DNA of 64,000 bases, from the NCBI GenBank assembly GCA_001464035.1, contig LNEC01000004.1, positions 310,001 through 374,000 of the forward strand. Direction: 5' to 3'. Both the position numbers and the translations under genes were made by a program. Shown here piece after piece: positions 45,225 to 55,643 of this stretch; positions within the stretch are counted from its first letter, which is position 1; the number at the start of each line of letters is the position of its first letter. This DNA is from Bradyrhizobiaceae bacterium Ga0074131 (GTDB lineage: Bacteria; Pseudomonadota; Alphaproteobacteria; Rhizobiales; Xanthobacteraceae). The notes below the pieces were generated by a model. The model had not been told where the DNA came from, made no database searches, and saw only the letters and a list, made by a program, of their open reading frames with translations.

Positions 45225-45416
45225 TCACCCATAGCAGCGCGAAGCGAACCGGACGACTCTAAGGCCGGCCCGAAACGCGTCGCAATACATGGCATCGTCA
45301 GAGGCCGATATCGGACTGAGGTAGCCGATTTGGGGTATTCGCTCTCCCTGCTGGGCGCGCACGGCGAGCGGCCAAGTCGCCGCCATACCACCAATAAGAA
45401 ATTCTCGCCGCCTCAT
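45225..45416 (-). pseudogene. N-terminal remnant of an ABC_sub_bind-type periplasmic protein
   Basis: Begins MRRREFLIGGMAATWPLAV, then RAQQGERIPQIGYLSP, the exact style of the signal peptide and first strand of the ABC_sub_bind family, and loses homology after DAFRAGLR at about 45260. The matching C-terminus is at 42992-43168. The two pieces in order and orientation indicate one gene split by about 2.1 kb carrying the acyltransferase. Confidence 0.6.
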
Positions 45417-45603
45417 ATCCACGCCTCTAATTGATCCTAGGGATCGGACTACCCGACAGGAAGAGCAAATGTCTGTTCAGGGTCAAAAGCTGCCCCGACA
45501 ATCGCGCAATGCTACTTCAGCTTTACCGCGACAAACGGACATTTACCGAGCGGCGTGGCTGGTCAGTTTCGTGCTAATTCCAGACATCCGAAACGATGCC
45601 CGA

Positions 45604-46043
45604 TCAGTCGGGGCAGAACTGTTTGACGTTCATTTTTTTCGACCACCCCGTTTTGGCGTCGGCGCCGGGCGCAGTGAGCACCGCTTCGATGACGAAGTCG
45701 AGACAGCCAATGAAGTCCTGATCAGGCGCGAGGCTCGCTGTCCACGGAGCGCCGCCGTTTACCTTCCCGGTGAGGCGCTCGGATCTTTTCGGCGCCGCCT
45801 TGGGGCCGTCGTAGTCGGTCCAAGAAGTGATGAGACGAACCGTGTAGGGCTCAGGACGCGCTTCGCCGAGAACGGAAACTTTGCACTCAACGGGATACTC
45901 GAGGCGGATTCGTTTAGCCGGGAGTTTGGTGCGCCGGCCCTCCTCAACCGCCTCGCAGCTGAGGGTGGCCTTCAGGTTGGCTCGGCGGCGGCGAAAGCCA
46001 ATCCTGGGGCGGCCAGCATGATGAGCGCGGTGATCATTCGCAT
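45604..46043 (-). pseudogene. Small secreted protein gene with a one-base frameshift after the signal peptide
   Basis: From ATG 46043 the frame gives a full signal peptide (MRMITALIMLAAPGLAFAAA) and then a TGA after EPT. The adjacent frame continues at once as NLKATLSCEAVEEGRR, then LEYPVECKVSVLGEARP, and ends MNVKQFCPD at the TGA at 45604-45606. The total length of 440 bases is one short of a multiple of three, as expected for a single deletion. Four cysteines in the body (LSC, VEC, IGC, QFC) suit two periplasmic disulfides. No known family recognised. Confidence 0.5.
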
Positions 46044-47096
46044 GGTGTGATCCGCTTGGTTGAGGGATTCGAGCGTATCAAGGCAGGGTGCACTCAAAAC
46101 GTCAAACCGAATTAGAAGCAGACTTCGACGCTCATCTTCCTAGTGTCCGGTATGGGTAAAAAGAAGCATTCAGGGACCGGAATCTAACTTCGGCTATGCA
46201 CCAAAATCGGACGTCCTCTGCAGCCAATACCGCCTTCAGCCTCGCCCTTGAGCTCTTCGTCGCGATCTCCACCCTGGCCGCAGGGGCGCGCGGGTGGTGC
46301 CGCGGCCATATCAGAAATCCAGGTTCCGACGCGAACGGCGAAGCGCCGGCGACACTCGAACGAGGGCCAGCAGCCGTCCTGTTCGCAAGGCCCAACACGC
46401 TGCGTCATGTGTGCTGCCGGCCTCGACTGACACTGTTCGGCGGCAGGGCGTCGGCCTTCTGGATCTCGGCGATGTGCGCGGCGGGAGCAGGACCAGCCTC
46501 AAAACGTGCTTGGGAGATCGCACAGGCGCAGCGCCGGGTCGAGGGGTGGCCGGCGGTAGGGATCTGGCGCCGGCGAGCAGGCCCCTGAGGACCGATTCTA
46601 AAGGTTCGGGAGGCACGGTGTCGTCCGGACCTGGCGATGATGCCCTAGGGGGCTCCCTGCCGACGTAGCGACATGCCGACCGCGCCCGCAGAGTTGGCGC
46701 TGCGCCGTCGCAGTGAGACTGAGGGTACAGAAGAGCCTGATGTCAGCCAAGCTAATCATAAAGCAGTCGCAGCGCGGTCATGGTCGCGCGATGCCGTCGC
46801 CAGACCGACTGCACCTCGCCGCTGGGCGGCAGGTAAGTCCGGACGACCGAAGCATCGATAAATGAGTTCGCTTGGCGGACTCGGCATCGGAAGACCGTAC
46901 TGCTCAGCCCGATTCCGATCGGGAATTATGGTCATTTCCGTTAACCCAGAGTGGACCTGATCGACGTTGGAGGCTCCGAATCTTAGCTTTTTATTTGCGT
47001 GGCGCCGGACAAAGGTCCGCTGCCAAGATAAGGTCGCGGCAGCCAAGGCAGCTGGAGCGAATTCGGCCGCCGAATGGCTGTTGCAATAGGATCATC
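46044..47096. other. Decayed intergenic region upstream of the chemosensory operon
   Basis: About 1.05 kb with no convincing gene. On the minus strand a short broken stretch ([18 protein letters not shown], near 46900) looks once coding, with the frame lost soon after. No promoter for the receptor gene could be chosen with confidence, and no insertion-sequence ends were found. Confidence 0.4.
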
Positions 47097-49013
47097 ATGG
47101 CCCTGGTCAAAACCTCCAAAATTCCTGGTGTCGCGGCAAAATCCAGTCGCCGGACTGGTAGCCCCAAGCCATCGGCGCTTCCGGTACCCCGGCCAACTTC
47201 TGGGCCGCCCTCCGACAAGGCCTCTGAGCGGATTGCCGCCGCGACCGAGCAACTCGCCAGCGGTTTGACGGAAGCATCCGCAGCGGCGGAGGAATTGAGG
47301 CGGTCAATGGAGCAGATTGCGGCCGGAGCCGAGGAAGCTTCGGGCGCGTCCCATGAGCAACTAGAAGCCGTAAAGAGCGTCGCGGCGAACCTCAAGGTTG
47401 CCCGCACGGAGGCTGAAACCGCCCGACGGCGGACCGAAGCCACTCAGCTTGCGCTTTCGGACGCCGCTCTGCAGATCACGAATTCGGTGCAGGCGATAGA
47501 GCGGAATGCCGCACGGCAAGTCGCCTCCGGACGCATCATCAGCGAGCTTCAGCGCCGCGCCAAGGAAATCAGCGAAATCACCGGAACGGTCAGCCGCATT
47601 TCAGACCAAACCAACCTGCTGGCGCTGAATGCCGCCATTGAGGCCGCGCGAGCCGGCGATAACGGCCGCGGCTTCGCGGTCGTGGCGGAGGAAGTGCGCT
47701 CACTAGCTGAAGTCTCGGACAAAAGCGCGCTGGAAGTGAAAGGTCTGGCTGAGGAAATTGAGGCCGGTGTTGGGACAGCGGTAGAAGCCGTCACGAGATC
47801 AGCGGCCGCCGCCGTTGCCCAGGCCAAAACAGGTGTCGCCGCAGCAGACACACTGGTCGCAACCCGTGACGACATGGGCAGAATTGCGGAAGGCAGCCAG
47901 CAGACGCTTCTAGCTGCAATGGAGGCTGAGCGGGCCATCGGCGAGGTGCAAAAAGCCGCAGAACTGGTGGCGAGCGCCGCCGAGGAACAGTCTTCGGCAG
48001 CGAATGAAGCGCAGTCCGCCATCGGCCAACAGGCGCAGTCGCTCGATCAGGGACAGATCGCCGCTCAGACGCTGGCCACCTCTTCGGAGCAGTTGCGCTC
48101 CGGTAAGAGGGGCTCGGCGGCCGCCGAAGAGATCGCGAGCGCCGCCGAGGAGCTTTCCGCAACCATTCAAGAGCTGTCGAGCGCTGCGACCCAGATCATG
48201 GCGGCCGTCGAACAGATCAACCGGGGTTCGCAACAGCAGGCGGCGGCTGCCCAACAGACCTCGGCTGCGCTGGCCCAGATCGAACGCAGCGCAGTCGTCG
48301 CGCAGGAGAAAGGAAAGCTCGCGAACGAGCGGGTCGGGACGATGGAGGCCGCGCTGAGCGACGGTCTGCGTGCCATCGAAGGGCTGGTTGCCGGCGTCGG
48401 CGATGCGCTCGGCGAAACTAGGGCGAGCCTTGCAACGATCGTTCAACTCGAAGCGATTGGGCGAAAGATCGAGAAAATCATCGATTCGATTACGCTCGTG
48501 ACAATTCAGACAAGCATGCTCGCCGTCAGCGGGGCGGTCGAGGCAGCCCGCGCAGGCGACGCCGGTCGGGGCTTTTCTCTGGTTTCGAACGACATTCGTA
48601 GCCTCTCGCGGGAAGCATCGCAAAGCGTTGAGCAGGTCAAGGACACTGTTCGCGGAATTCTCGATCAGATGGCAATCGCCCGAAGGGATCTCGAACAGAT
48701 TATTGGGGCCAGCGAGCAGGAGGTTCAAGCCAACCGCTCAGCTCTTAAGACGCTGGCTAACGTCAGCGGTGAAATTGTGGAACTGCGGAAAGCCAATGAG
48801 GCGATCCTGCAAGGCGCCGACGCTGTCCTTGCGGGGGCCGGCCAGACGGCGGCAGCGGCCAGGCAAATTGCCACGGCTGCCGAAGAAGCAAGTGCCGCGT
48901 CACGCCAAGCTTCAACGGCTTCAGCAGAGCAAGCTCGTGGCGCCGATGACTTGGCGGCGGCGGTCGAAGAGATTGCTTCACTCTCGGATGAATTGAAAAA
49001 GCAGAATGGCTGA
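47097..49013 (+). CDS. Soluble methyl-accepting chemotaxis protein with two signalling hairpins
   Basis: A 638-residue receptor with no membrane segment or recognisable ligand domain; almost the whole protein is Ala/Glu/Gln-rich coiled coil. It has two copies of the conserved hairpin tip: [19 protein letters not shown] with [17 protein letters not shown] near residues 169-205, and [19 protein letters not shown] with [17 protein letters not shown] near 467-503. The second copy is diverged. It would scaffold CheA and CheW in the cytoplasm. The start is the ATG at 47097 after GG-rich sequence. The last codons overlap the CheW gene by eight bases. Confidence 0.88.
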   Translation: MALVKTSKIPGVAAKSSRRTGSPKPSALPVPRPTSGPPSDKASERIAAATEQLASGLTEASAAAEELRRSMEQIAAGAEEASGASHEQLEAVKSVAANLKVARTEAETARRRTEATQLALSDAALQITNSVQAIERNAARQVASGRIISELQRRAKEISEITGTVSRISDQTNLLALNAAIEAARAGDNGRGFAVVAEEVRSLAEVSDKSALEVKGLAEEIEAGVGTAVEAVTRSAAAAVAQAKTGVAAADTLVATRDDMGRIAEGSQQTLLAAMEAERAIGEVQKAAELVASAAEEQSSAANEAQSAIGQQAQSLDQGQIAAQTLATSSEQLRSGKRGSAAAEEIASAAEELSATIQELSSAATQIMAAVEQINRGSQQQAAAAQQTSAALAQIERSAVVAQEKGKLANERVGTMEAALSDGLRAIEGLVAGVGDALGETRASLATIVQLEAIGRKIEKIIDSITLVTIQTSMLAVSGAVEAARAGDAGRGFSLVSNDIRSLSREASQSVEQVKDTVRGILDQMAIARRDLEQIIGASEQEVQANRSALKTLANVSGEIVELRKANEAILQGADAVLAGAGQTAAAARQIATAAEEASAASRQASTASAEQARGADDLAAAVEEIASLSDELKKQNG

Positions 49014-50520
49014 CACCGGGATAGCCTCGAGCGGAGCGTCGCACCGGTTTCTGACGTTCCGGTCAGAAGGTCGGCTCTATGCCCTTCCCGCCGCCCTGAT
49101 CGCGGAAGTCATTCGGGTTCCGGCGATCGCCCGGGTGCCGCAAGCACCGAAAAGCCTGCTGGGGTTGGTCAACCTTCGAGGTTCGGTCATCCCGGTTGCG
49201 AGCATGCGATCGGTGCTCGGGAGATCGGAGGCGGCCAGCAGCCCGGCCTCCCGCTTAATTGTACTGGGCGGCTCTGCCCCCGTAGCGCTCGCCGTCGACG
49301 AAGTCGCGGCGCTGGTAAACATCGATCCGGCAAGAGTCAGCGCGTCGGATGCTGAACTGGCGGCGGAGACCGGCGAGCAGCTAACCGGGGTGTTTCAGCT
49401 CGATACCCAGGTCGCCAAGATACTCGATATAGAAAGACTGCTACGGCAGGCGTTTACGTTTGAGCCCTCAAATCGGCAGAGTAAGGCTATCGCCGAGCGC
49501 CCCGCCCGTACGAAGCAGGCCGAAGAAGCCGGGCAGCGTCTGGTAACGTTCGAGGTGGCGGGCCAGGAGTATGCGCTCGACCTCGATGTCGTCCGGGAAA
49601 TCGTGCCCGCGCCGGAGACAACGACATCCATCCCAGGCAGTGACGACGCAGTACGTGGCATAATCGCCTATCGAGGTGGATTGTTGCCGTTGTTGGCCTT
49701 GCGCGCGCTCCTCGGTCTACCCGCAGGAAGCCCCTCGCGCGAGAAAATTTTGGTCACACTCATTGCCGGTGTACAGGTCGGGCTGATCGCCGAAGGCACA
49801 CGTGCAATCTTTTCGGTCGATCCCGAACTGGTCGAAGCCACACCGGCCGTGCTCAATGCTCGCGCCGGTGGCGAAACCCAGATCAAGGCCATCTACCGTG
49901 CAGGCAACGGCAGGCTGGTTTCGATCCTCGCGCCTGAGCAGATGTTTCGGGAAGATGTCATGCAACGATTGGCAAAGAGTTTCGGAGCGAATTCGGCAAA
50001 GACGGCCGAAGGGCCTCAGGACACTCAGAAACAGGATCTGAGATTTCTTGTTTTTTGTTTGAATGGGGACGAGTTTGCCTTGCCGATCGACTCGGTGGAA
50101 GAAGTGGCGCGGGTGCCCGATCAGATTACCCGGTTGCCAAAGACACCAAAATTCCTTGAAGGAGTCGTCAATTTGCGGGGCGAGATATTGCCCGTCGTGG
50201 ATCAACGGCGACGGTTCGACATGCCGGCCCGAGAGGGAAAGGCCGATCCGCGTCTAGTAGTAGTACGAGCGGAACGCCACCGGGCCGGCCTTATCGTAGA
50301 CAGCGTCTCGGAGGTTCTTCGTTGCAGCTCCAACGCGCTTCAGCCGGCGCCCGACTTGACAGGGGAAGCCTTGTCTCTCGTGCGCTCCGTGATCAATCTT
50401 GAGTCCGTAGGACGCATGATCTTGTTGCTCGATCCTGCAGAGTTACTGAGCCGGGCCGAGCAGGGATTGCTAGACACCTTCGCCCGGAATATGCGCGACA
50501 AGAAGTCCCTACAGGCGTGA
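49006..50520 (+). CDS. CheW-type coupling protein with three CheW domains
   Basis: A 504-residue protein with three consecutive CheW folds, about residues 12-150, 177-320 and 350-490. Each has the start of the fold ([45 protein letters not shown]). NLRGSVIPV in the first and [11 protein letters not shown] in the third match the family core; the middle copy reads [12 protein letters not shown] and is diverged. CheW normally has one domain of about 160 residues. Three could link several receptors and kinases into one array. Confidence 0.9.
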   Translation: MADTGIASSGASHRFLTFRSEGRLYALPAALIAEVIRVPAIARVPQAPKSLLGLVNLRGSVIPVASMRSVLGRSEAASSPASRLIVLGGSAPVALAVDEVAALVNIDPARVSASDAELAAETGEQLTGVFQLDTQVAKILDIERLLRQAFTFEPSNRQSKAIAERPARTKQAEEAGQRLVTFEVAGQEYALDLDVVREIVPAPETTTSIPGSDDAVRGIIAYRGGLLPLLALRALLGLPAGSPSREKILVTLIAGVQVGLIAEGTRAIFSVDPELVEATPAVLNARAGGETQIKAIYRAGNGRLVSILAPEQMFREDVMQRLAKSFGANSAKTAEGPQDTQKQDLRFLVFCLNGDEFALPIDSVEEVARVPDQITRLPKTPKFLEGVVNLRGEILPVVDQRRRFDMPAREGKADPRLVVVRAERHRAGLIVDSVSEVLRCSSNALQPAPDLTGEALSLVRSVINLESVGRMILLLDPAELLSRAEQGLLDTFARNMRDKKSLQA

Positions 50521-51596
50521 ATGTGATCAAGGTCTTGGTGGTCGACGACTCCGCTCTCGTCCGGAAACTGATCGGTCAGGTATTCTCCACTCAGCCCGAT
50601 TTCGAGGTTCAATTCGCTCGCAATGGGCTTGAGGCGCTGGCTGCCATCACGGAGTTTGACCCGAACGTCGTTACCCTCGATGTGCACATGCCTGAAATGG
50701 ATGGGCTGGCCTGCCTTGATAGGATCATGATCCAGCATCCCTGCCCGGTGGTGATGGTATCGTCAATGACCGACGACGGCGCCGAGGCGACGTTGGAAGC
50801 GCTGCGGCTTGGCGCCGTGGACTTTGTCGCCAAGCCAACCGGCGCGGTGTCGCTTCGAATCAATGAGCTGGCACCCGAACTCATCGGGAAAGTTCGAGCT
50901 GCAGCCACTGCCAAGCTGAAAACCAGTCTGCGTCTGAGGGAGCGAGTACGTTTCCGCATGGGAGCCGGCCCCCCGGCGGGGCGAGCGGCCTTGAGCAAGA
51001 AGGTGGCGGCGACCGGCGACGGGTTGGTTCTGGTCGGCACCTCTACCGGCGGACCCCCAGCGCTGGAGCAACTTCTGACCGGACTTCCGGCGTCATTCCC
51101 TTGGCCGGTGCTGATTGCCCAGCACATGCCCGCGAGTTTTACCGGGCAGTTCGCGCGAAGGCTGGACGCTCTGTGTGCCGTGACGGTGAAAGAGGTCAGC
51201 GAGCCCGTGCCCCTGGAGCCAGGCACCGCCTATATCGGGCGTGGCGACGCGGATATGATCGTGACACGCCGCGGTGGCGGGCTCGTCGCCATGGCCGCAC
51301 CGGCCCAACCCGGGTATCCGTGGCACCCGAGCACGGATCGATTGGTGAGGAGTGCTCTGAACTATATGCCGCCGAAACAGTTGGTCGGTGTGCTGATGAC
51401 CGGCATGGGCAACGATGGGGCTGAGGCGATGGCGTTGCTGCACGAAAAGGGCGGAAAGGTCATTGCCGAAGCAGAGGAGACCGCGGTCGTTTGGGGCATG
51501 CCCGGGGAATTGGTCAAGCTCAATGGGGCCGATTACATTCTTCCGCTTCCGGAGATCGCCGAAAACCTCTTAAAGCTGGTGCCCGCGTGCCGCTAA
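50517..51596 (+). CDS. cheB: Chemotaxis response regulator protein-glutamate methylesterase CheB
   Basis: A 359-residue CheB. The receiver domain has VVDDSAL and phospho-acceptor Asp55 in VVTLDVHMPEMDG, with Lys in FVAKPTGAVS. The methylesterase domain starts near residue 165 with the catalytic Ser in GTSTGGPPALEQ, His in IAQHMPASFT, and Asp in LMTGMGNDGAEAM. It demethylates or deamidates receptor glutamates, opposing CheR. GTG 50517 overlaps the stop of the CheW gene. Confidence 0.96.
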   Translation: MNVIKVLVVDDSALVRKLIGQVFSTQPDFEVQFARNGLEALAAITEFDPNVVTLDVHMPEMDGLACLDRIMIQHPCPVVMVSSMTDDGAEATLEALRLGAVDFVAKPTGAVSLRINELAPELIGKVRAAATAKLKTSLRLRERVRFRMGAGPPAGRAALSKKVAATGDGLVLVGTSTGGPPALEQLLTGLPASFPWPVLIAQHMPASFTGQFARRLDALCAVTVKEVSEPVPLEPGTAYIGRGDADMIVTRRGGGLVAMAAPAQPGYPWHPSTDRLVRSALNYMPPKQLVGVLMTGMGNDGAEAMALLHEKGGKVIAEAEETAVVWGMPGELVKLNGADYILPLPEIAENLLKLVPACR

Positions 51597-51619
51597 TCCG
51601 AAGCACACCTACAAGGCCA

Positions 51620-52198
51620 ATGGCGCCGGAGGCGGACGTCGCAACGATTGCACGCGACCTTCAGCACGGCACGGACGACCAGCGCTGGGATGCCGCCCGG
51701 GCGGCGGCAGACCTTCCCGGTGGGTTTGAGCTTTTGCGCGGCGCTATATCAGGCGAACGCGACCAGCGCGTGCGGGAAGCCATATTGACAAGCCTGGCCC
51801 GGATCGGAACGCCTGAAAGTGCCGCAGCGATTATGCCAGATCTCCGCTCCGACGACTCAAGCATCCGGACGGCAGCTCTCGATGCGCTACGCTCCATGCC
51901 GGAAGCTACTGCCCGGCATCTTCCCGCCCTGCTGCATGACGCCGACCCAGATGTCCGCCTTCTGGCATGCGAGTTGGTTCGCACCCAGCCGCCTATCGGC
52001 GCGGGACAGTTGTTGGGCGATTTGCTCGCAAACGAGCGCGAGGCAAATGTATGCGCTGCGGCCATAGAGGTGCTTGCAGAGGCCGGCGGCCCTGAATTGC
52101 TGCCGCTGCTGGCCCAATGCGCTGCCCGCTTTCCTGACGATCCGTTTCTGGCTTTCGCCGTTCGCATTGCGGGCGAACGCCTCGGCGCGCAGCGCTGA
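51620..52198 (+). CDS. HEAT-repeat protein of the chemosensory operon
   Basis: A 192-residue all-helical protein with about five HEAT-like repeats (for example REAILTSLARIGTPESAAAI, RTAALDALRSMPEATARHL, VRLLACELVRTQPPIGAGQL). No catalytic motif. HEAT proteins of this kind serve as adaptors in alternative chemosensory systems. ATG 51620 follows AAGG and is used; a GTG at 51587 overlapping cheB is an alternative. It is followed four bases later by cheR. Confidence 0.75.
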   Translation: MAPEADVATIARDLQHGTDDQRWDAARAAADLPGGFELLRGAISGERDQRVREAILTSLARIGTPESAAAIMPDLRSDDSSIRTAALDALRSMPEATARHLPALLHDADPDVRLLACELVRTQPPIGAGQLLGDLLANEREANVCAAAIEVLAEAGGPELLPLLAQCAARFPDDPFLAFAVRIAGERLGAQR

Positions 52199-52201
52199 TC
52201 C

Positions 52202-53050
52202 GTGGCTGACACCTTAATCGCCAGCGAGGAGGAATTTCGTAGACTGGCGGAATTTCTCTATCGCCGAACCGGAATGGTTTTCACCGAGGCCAAGCGCTAC
52301 TTCGTCGAACGGCGGATCATGGAGCGAATGGCGGCTACCTCAACCCTCCGGTTTTCGGATTACTTCGCCCATCTTCGCGACGAAACCCGGGGTGAAGTCG
52401 AGCAACTGATCAACGCCTTCACAGTCAACGAAACCTATTTCTACCGCGAAGATCATCAGCTCGAATGCCTAAGCAAGGATCTGTTACGCGAACGGGCCTC
52501 GGTCAAGTCGCCGGGCGATACCATCCGGATCTGGTCGGCGCCCTGCTCGACAGGGGAAGAGCCATACTCAATTGCCATCTGGTTGCTGGAGAACTGGGCG
52601 CAGGTCGATGCCTACAACATCGAGATTGTCGGCTCAGATATCGATACGCGGGTGCTGGAAGCGGCCGCAGACGGCGTGTTCGGAAAGCGGGCGTTGATGC
52701 GGTTATCGCCGGAATTGATCGGCCGCTATTTTCACGCGCTCGACGACGAGCGTTGGCAAATCCTTGACGATCTCCGGCTGTCGGTTCGATATTCCCGGGT
52801 CAATCTTATTGAATCCAGGGAAACGCGGATCGAAGGCAAGTTCGACGTGATCTTCTGCCGCAACGTACTGATCTACTTTGACGACGAGTCCCGGCGCGTG
52901 GCTGCGGAGAATCTTTATGACAGTCTTCTACCCGGCGGATACATTTGCCTGGGCCATACGGAATCCATGAGTCGCATTTCACCTTTATTTGACGTTTGCC
53001 GGTTTTCCGATGCTATCGTCTATCGAAGGCCCCAGGAGAAGAAACCGTGA
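52202..53050 (+). CDS. cheR: Chemotaxis protein methyltransferase CheR
   Basis: A 282-residue CheR. The N-terminal helical domain (FRRLAEFLYRRTGMVFTEAK) precedes the SAM-binding domain, with FTVNETYFYRE, RIWSAPCSTGEEPYSIA, IVGSDIDTRVLEAA and FDVIFCRNVLIYFDD, all family hallmarks. It methylates receptor glutamates with S-adenosylmethionine. It starts at GTG 52202. Its stop overlaps the next start as GTGA. Confidence 0.95.
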   Translation: MADTLIASEEEFRRLAEFLYRRTGMVFTEAKRYFVERRIMERMAATSTLRFSDYFAHLRDETRGEVEQLINAFTVNETYFYREDHQLECLSKDLLRERASVKSPGDTIRIWSAPCSTGEEPYSIAIWLLENWAQVDAYNIEIVGSDIDTRVLEAAADGVFGKRALMRLSPELIGRYFHALDDERWQILDDLRLSVRYSRVNLIESRETRIEGKFDVIFCRNVLIYFDDESRRVAAENLYDSLLPGGYICLGHTESMSRISPLFDVCRFSDAIVYRRPQEKKP

Positions 53051-53436
53051 CAGGTGCAAAGGCGAAGCGCATCCTTATTGTGGACGACGCGGCGCTGGTC
53101 CGAGCTTATTACCGTCAGGCTCTCGAAAGTGCAGGCTACAGCATCGACGAAGCATTAAATGGGCTGGAAGCCCTCGAGAAGGTTCTGTTGCATTCGTTCG
53201 ATCTGCTGATCGTCGATGTGAACATGCCGCAAATGGATGGGATGACTTTTCTCCGGGCTTTGCGGCAAAAGGAGCTGCCGTTGTCGTCTATTCCGGTCCT
53301 GGTGACGAGTTCGGAAGCCGGACCACAGGACATGGTCGCCGCCAGGGCTGCGGGCGCAAATTACTATTCGATCAAGCCGCTCAAGCAGGAGGCGTTGACG
53401 GAACTGGTTGGCATGCTGTGCGGTGCCACGGCATGA
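53047..53436 (+). CDS. CheY-like single-domain response regulator 1
   Basis: A 129-residue receiver: acidic pocket ILIVDDAAL, phospho-acceptor Asp57 in LLIVDVNMPQMDG, the conserved Thr/Ser in VLVTSSEAG, and Lys in YSIKPLKQEAL. It starts at a GTG overlapping the cheR stop and ends overlapping cheA, so it is the probable phosphate acceptor of this operon's CheA. Confidence 0.92.
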   Translation: MTGAKAKRILIVDDAALVRAYYRQALESAGYSIDEALNGLEALEKVLLHSFDLLIVDVNMPQMDGMTFLRALRQKELPLSSIPVLVTSSEAGPQDMVAARAAGANYYSIKPLKQEALTELVGMLCGATA

Positions 53437-55643
53437 ACGAGTTCATCGAACAATTCTTGCTGGAGGCGCGGGAGCTGATCGCGCAGGGGACAGGCGACTT
53501 ACTCGTGCTGGAGCGGTCGGCCGACGATCAAAGCAAGATCGACAGTGTATTTCGGGCGTTTCACACGTTGAAGGGTGCGGCCGGAATTGTTGAATTCGAG
53601 CCAATGGCGCGCGCGCTTCATGCGGCTGAAAGCGTGCTTTCCGATTTCCGCACGTCGGATGAGTTGATCTCACCTGCGATTATCGACCAATGCCTTTCGT
53701 GCCTCGATCAGGTGACGCGCTGGCTGGACGTCATGCAGGCAACAGGCGAAGCGCCGGCGGATGCCGGTCCTGCGGCCGATGCCATCGTGCAGAGTTTTGC
53801 CCTGCCGAAGGGTCCAGCACCCAATTCGGACGCCGCACTGCCAGCAGGCGACTGGTTGGCCGAACTGCGGGGCCGCAGGCCCGATGCATGGTCGGAAGCG
53901 CAAACCGCGTTGCGCTATGTGCCGGATGCGGACGCGTTTTTTAAGGGAGAAGACCCGCTGGCGCGCGTCGAAAAACTGCCTGACCTGACGGGCGTCGAGC
54001 TGGCGATGCGCGAACCGCTCCAAGCATTCGGTGCCATCAATCCGTTCACGTGTTCGATCGAGATTACTGCACTGAGCGGTGCCGACACCGAAACAATCAA
54101 GCAAATGCTCAGCGACCTTGGCAACGGGGTCGAGGTCATCGCGATAGATTCGCCGCGTCGCTCTAACTCCGCTTCGGAATTATCAGCGCTGGCGCGCTCC
54201 ATCCTCGATGCCCAAGTCCTGCTTCTGCGCGAGTCGGAAGAGGCTGGGCTTGCTGGCCGTATCATGGCGGCTGGACGCGTCTCCATGAACGTGCTTCGGC
54301 GGACCGGTCTCTTCGCAGCAGCGAGCGCAGTCGAGACGGCGCTGGGCGGCGTACTAGCGAGCCAGGCCGATGCCATCATCGGGATTATCGAAGATGCGCT
54401 CCTGGAAGAGCCATCCCAACTTTCGCCGGCGCAGGCGCAGGCTGAACAGGCACGCCTGCCGCTTGCAATCGCTGCCCGGGTGTTGCGCGTGGATACCGCC
54501 CGGATCGACGAATTGGTGAATCTGACCGGCGAATTGACGGTGGTAAAAAATGCGCTTGGTCATCTGGCCGCCCTCGCGCAGGGCGGGTTGGATCAGGATG
54601 CCATCACCGCCGGCTTGCGCCAGCGACACGCTCAGCTGGATCGTCTCGTCGGGGAGGTGCAGCGGGCAGTGCTTCGCATCCGGGTGCTGCCAATGCGGCA
54701 GACTTTTGAGCGCTTTCCGCGGCTGGTGCGGGAAATTGCGGCCGGCGTGGGAAAGCCGGTCACATTCGACATCGAAGGCGACGAAACCGAAGCCGATAAG
54801 GCCATCGTTGAATCGCTGTTCGAGCCCTTGCTCCATGTGCTTCGAAACGCGGTCGATCATGGCATAGAGAACCCTCAGCGCCGCGCCGCGAGCGGCAAGC
54901 CTCCCGCGGGGGCCATTGTCCTGCGGGCTTCCCGGCACCTCGATACGGTCATCGTCGAGGTCGCGGACGACGGGGCCGGCGTTGACACCGCTCGGGTCCG
55001 GGAAGTGGCCGCGACGAGGGCAATCCGCCCGCCGGAGGCATTAGCGACGATGGGCGATGGCGAGATTATCGATCTGATCTTCGCACCTGGTTTTTCGACC
55101 GCAACGCAAGTCACCGGTCTTTCAGGACGAGGCGTCGGCATGGATGCGGTCCGAAATTCCGTGGAGCGGCTGGGCGGAAGGGTTGCGATTGAAAGCCGGC
55201 CTGGCCAGGGAACGACTATTCGCCTGACCTTACCCTTTACGGTCATGATGACTCGGGTCATGACGATCGAGGCGGCTGGGCAAGTTTTCGGCCTGCCGCT
55301 GGACATGGTGGTGGAGACAGCGATCATTCCGCGGGACCAGATCGTTCCGATCGGACGGGCGACCGCCTTCGCGTGGCGCGACAAAACCGTTCCTTTGGTG
55401 CATCTCGCTGAAACCCTTGGCCTTGCTGGGGAGAAGGACCAATCTCGTGCCGCACGGGTCGTGATCACGTCTTTCCAAGGTCAATTCGGCGCGCTGGAGG
55501 TCGATCGCCTAGGGGAGCGCATGGATGTCATGCTGAAGCCCATGGACGGGCTTCTCGGTCGGTTGACTGGTGTTTCCGGCACGACGCTGCTCGGCGACGG
55601 CCGCGTTCTCATCGTGCTCGACGTACAGGAGCTTTTCAGTTGA
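53433..55643 (+). CDS. cheA: Chemotaxis histidine kinase CheA
   Basis: A 736-residue CheA. The Hpt domain has phospho-accepting His44 in FRAFHTLKGAAG. After a middle region with no clear P2 motif comes the dimerisation domain (RIDELVNLTGELTVVKNALG, near 360). The HATPase domain has the N box LLHVLRNAVDHGIENP, G1 VADDGAGVD and G2 GLSGRGVGMDAV. A CheW-like C-terminal domain follows (TIEAAGQVFGLPLDMV). It autophosphorylates and passes phosphate to CheY and CheB. It starts by ATGA overlap with the cheY gene, and its stop overlaps the STAS gene. Confidence 0.96.
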   Translation: MNEFIEQFLLEARELIAQGTGDLLVLERSADDQSKIDSVFRAFHTLKGAAGIVEFEPMARALHAAESVLSDFRTSDELISPAIIDQCLSCLDQVTRWLDVMQATGEAPADAGPAADAIVQSFALPKGPAPNSDAALPAGDWLAELRGRRPDAWSEAQTALRYVPDADAFFKGEDPLARVEKLPDLTGVELAMREPLQAFGAINPFTCSIEITALSGADTETIKQMLSDLGNGVEVIAIDSPRRSNSASELSALARSILDAQVLLLRESEEAGLAGRIMAAGRVSMNVLRRTGLFAAASAVETALGGVLASQADAIIGIIEDALLEEPSQLSPAQAQAEQARLPLAIAARVLRVDTARIDELVNLTGELTVVKNALGHLAALAQGGLDQDAITAGLRQRHAQLDRLVGEVQRAVLRIRVLPMRQTFERFPRLVREIAAGVGKPVTFDIEGDETEADKAIVESLFEPLLHVLRNAVDHGIENPQRRAASGKPPAGAIVLRASRHLDTVIVEVADDGAGVDTARVREVAATRAIRPPEALATMGDGEIIDLIFAPGFSTATQVTGLSGRGVGMDAVRNSVERLGGRVAIESRPGQGTTIRLTLPFTVMMTRVMTIEAAGQVFGLPLDMVVETAIIPRDQIVPIGRATAFAWRDKTVPLVHLAETLGLAGEKDQSRAARVVITSFQGQFGALEVDRLGERMDVMLKPMDGLLGRLTGVSGTTLLGDGRVLIVLDVQELFS

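Noticed and set aside
45469..46050. Plus-strand 193-codon frame
   Set aside because: It is opposite a signal-peptide-bearing frameshifted gene on the minus strand whose composition is far more protein-like.
51491..51619. Longer upstream start for the HEAT-repeat gene
   Set aside because: The extension overlaps cheB in another frame and has no HEAT-like content.
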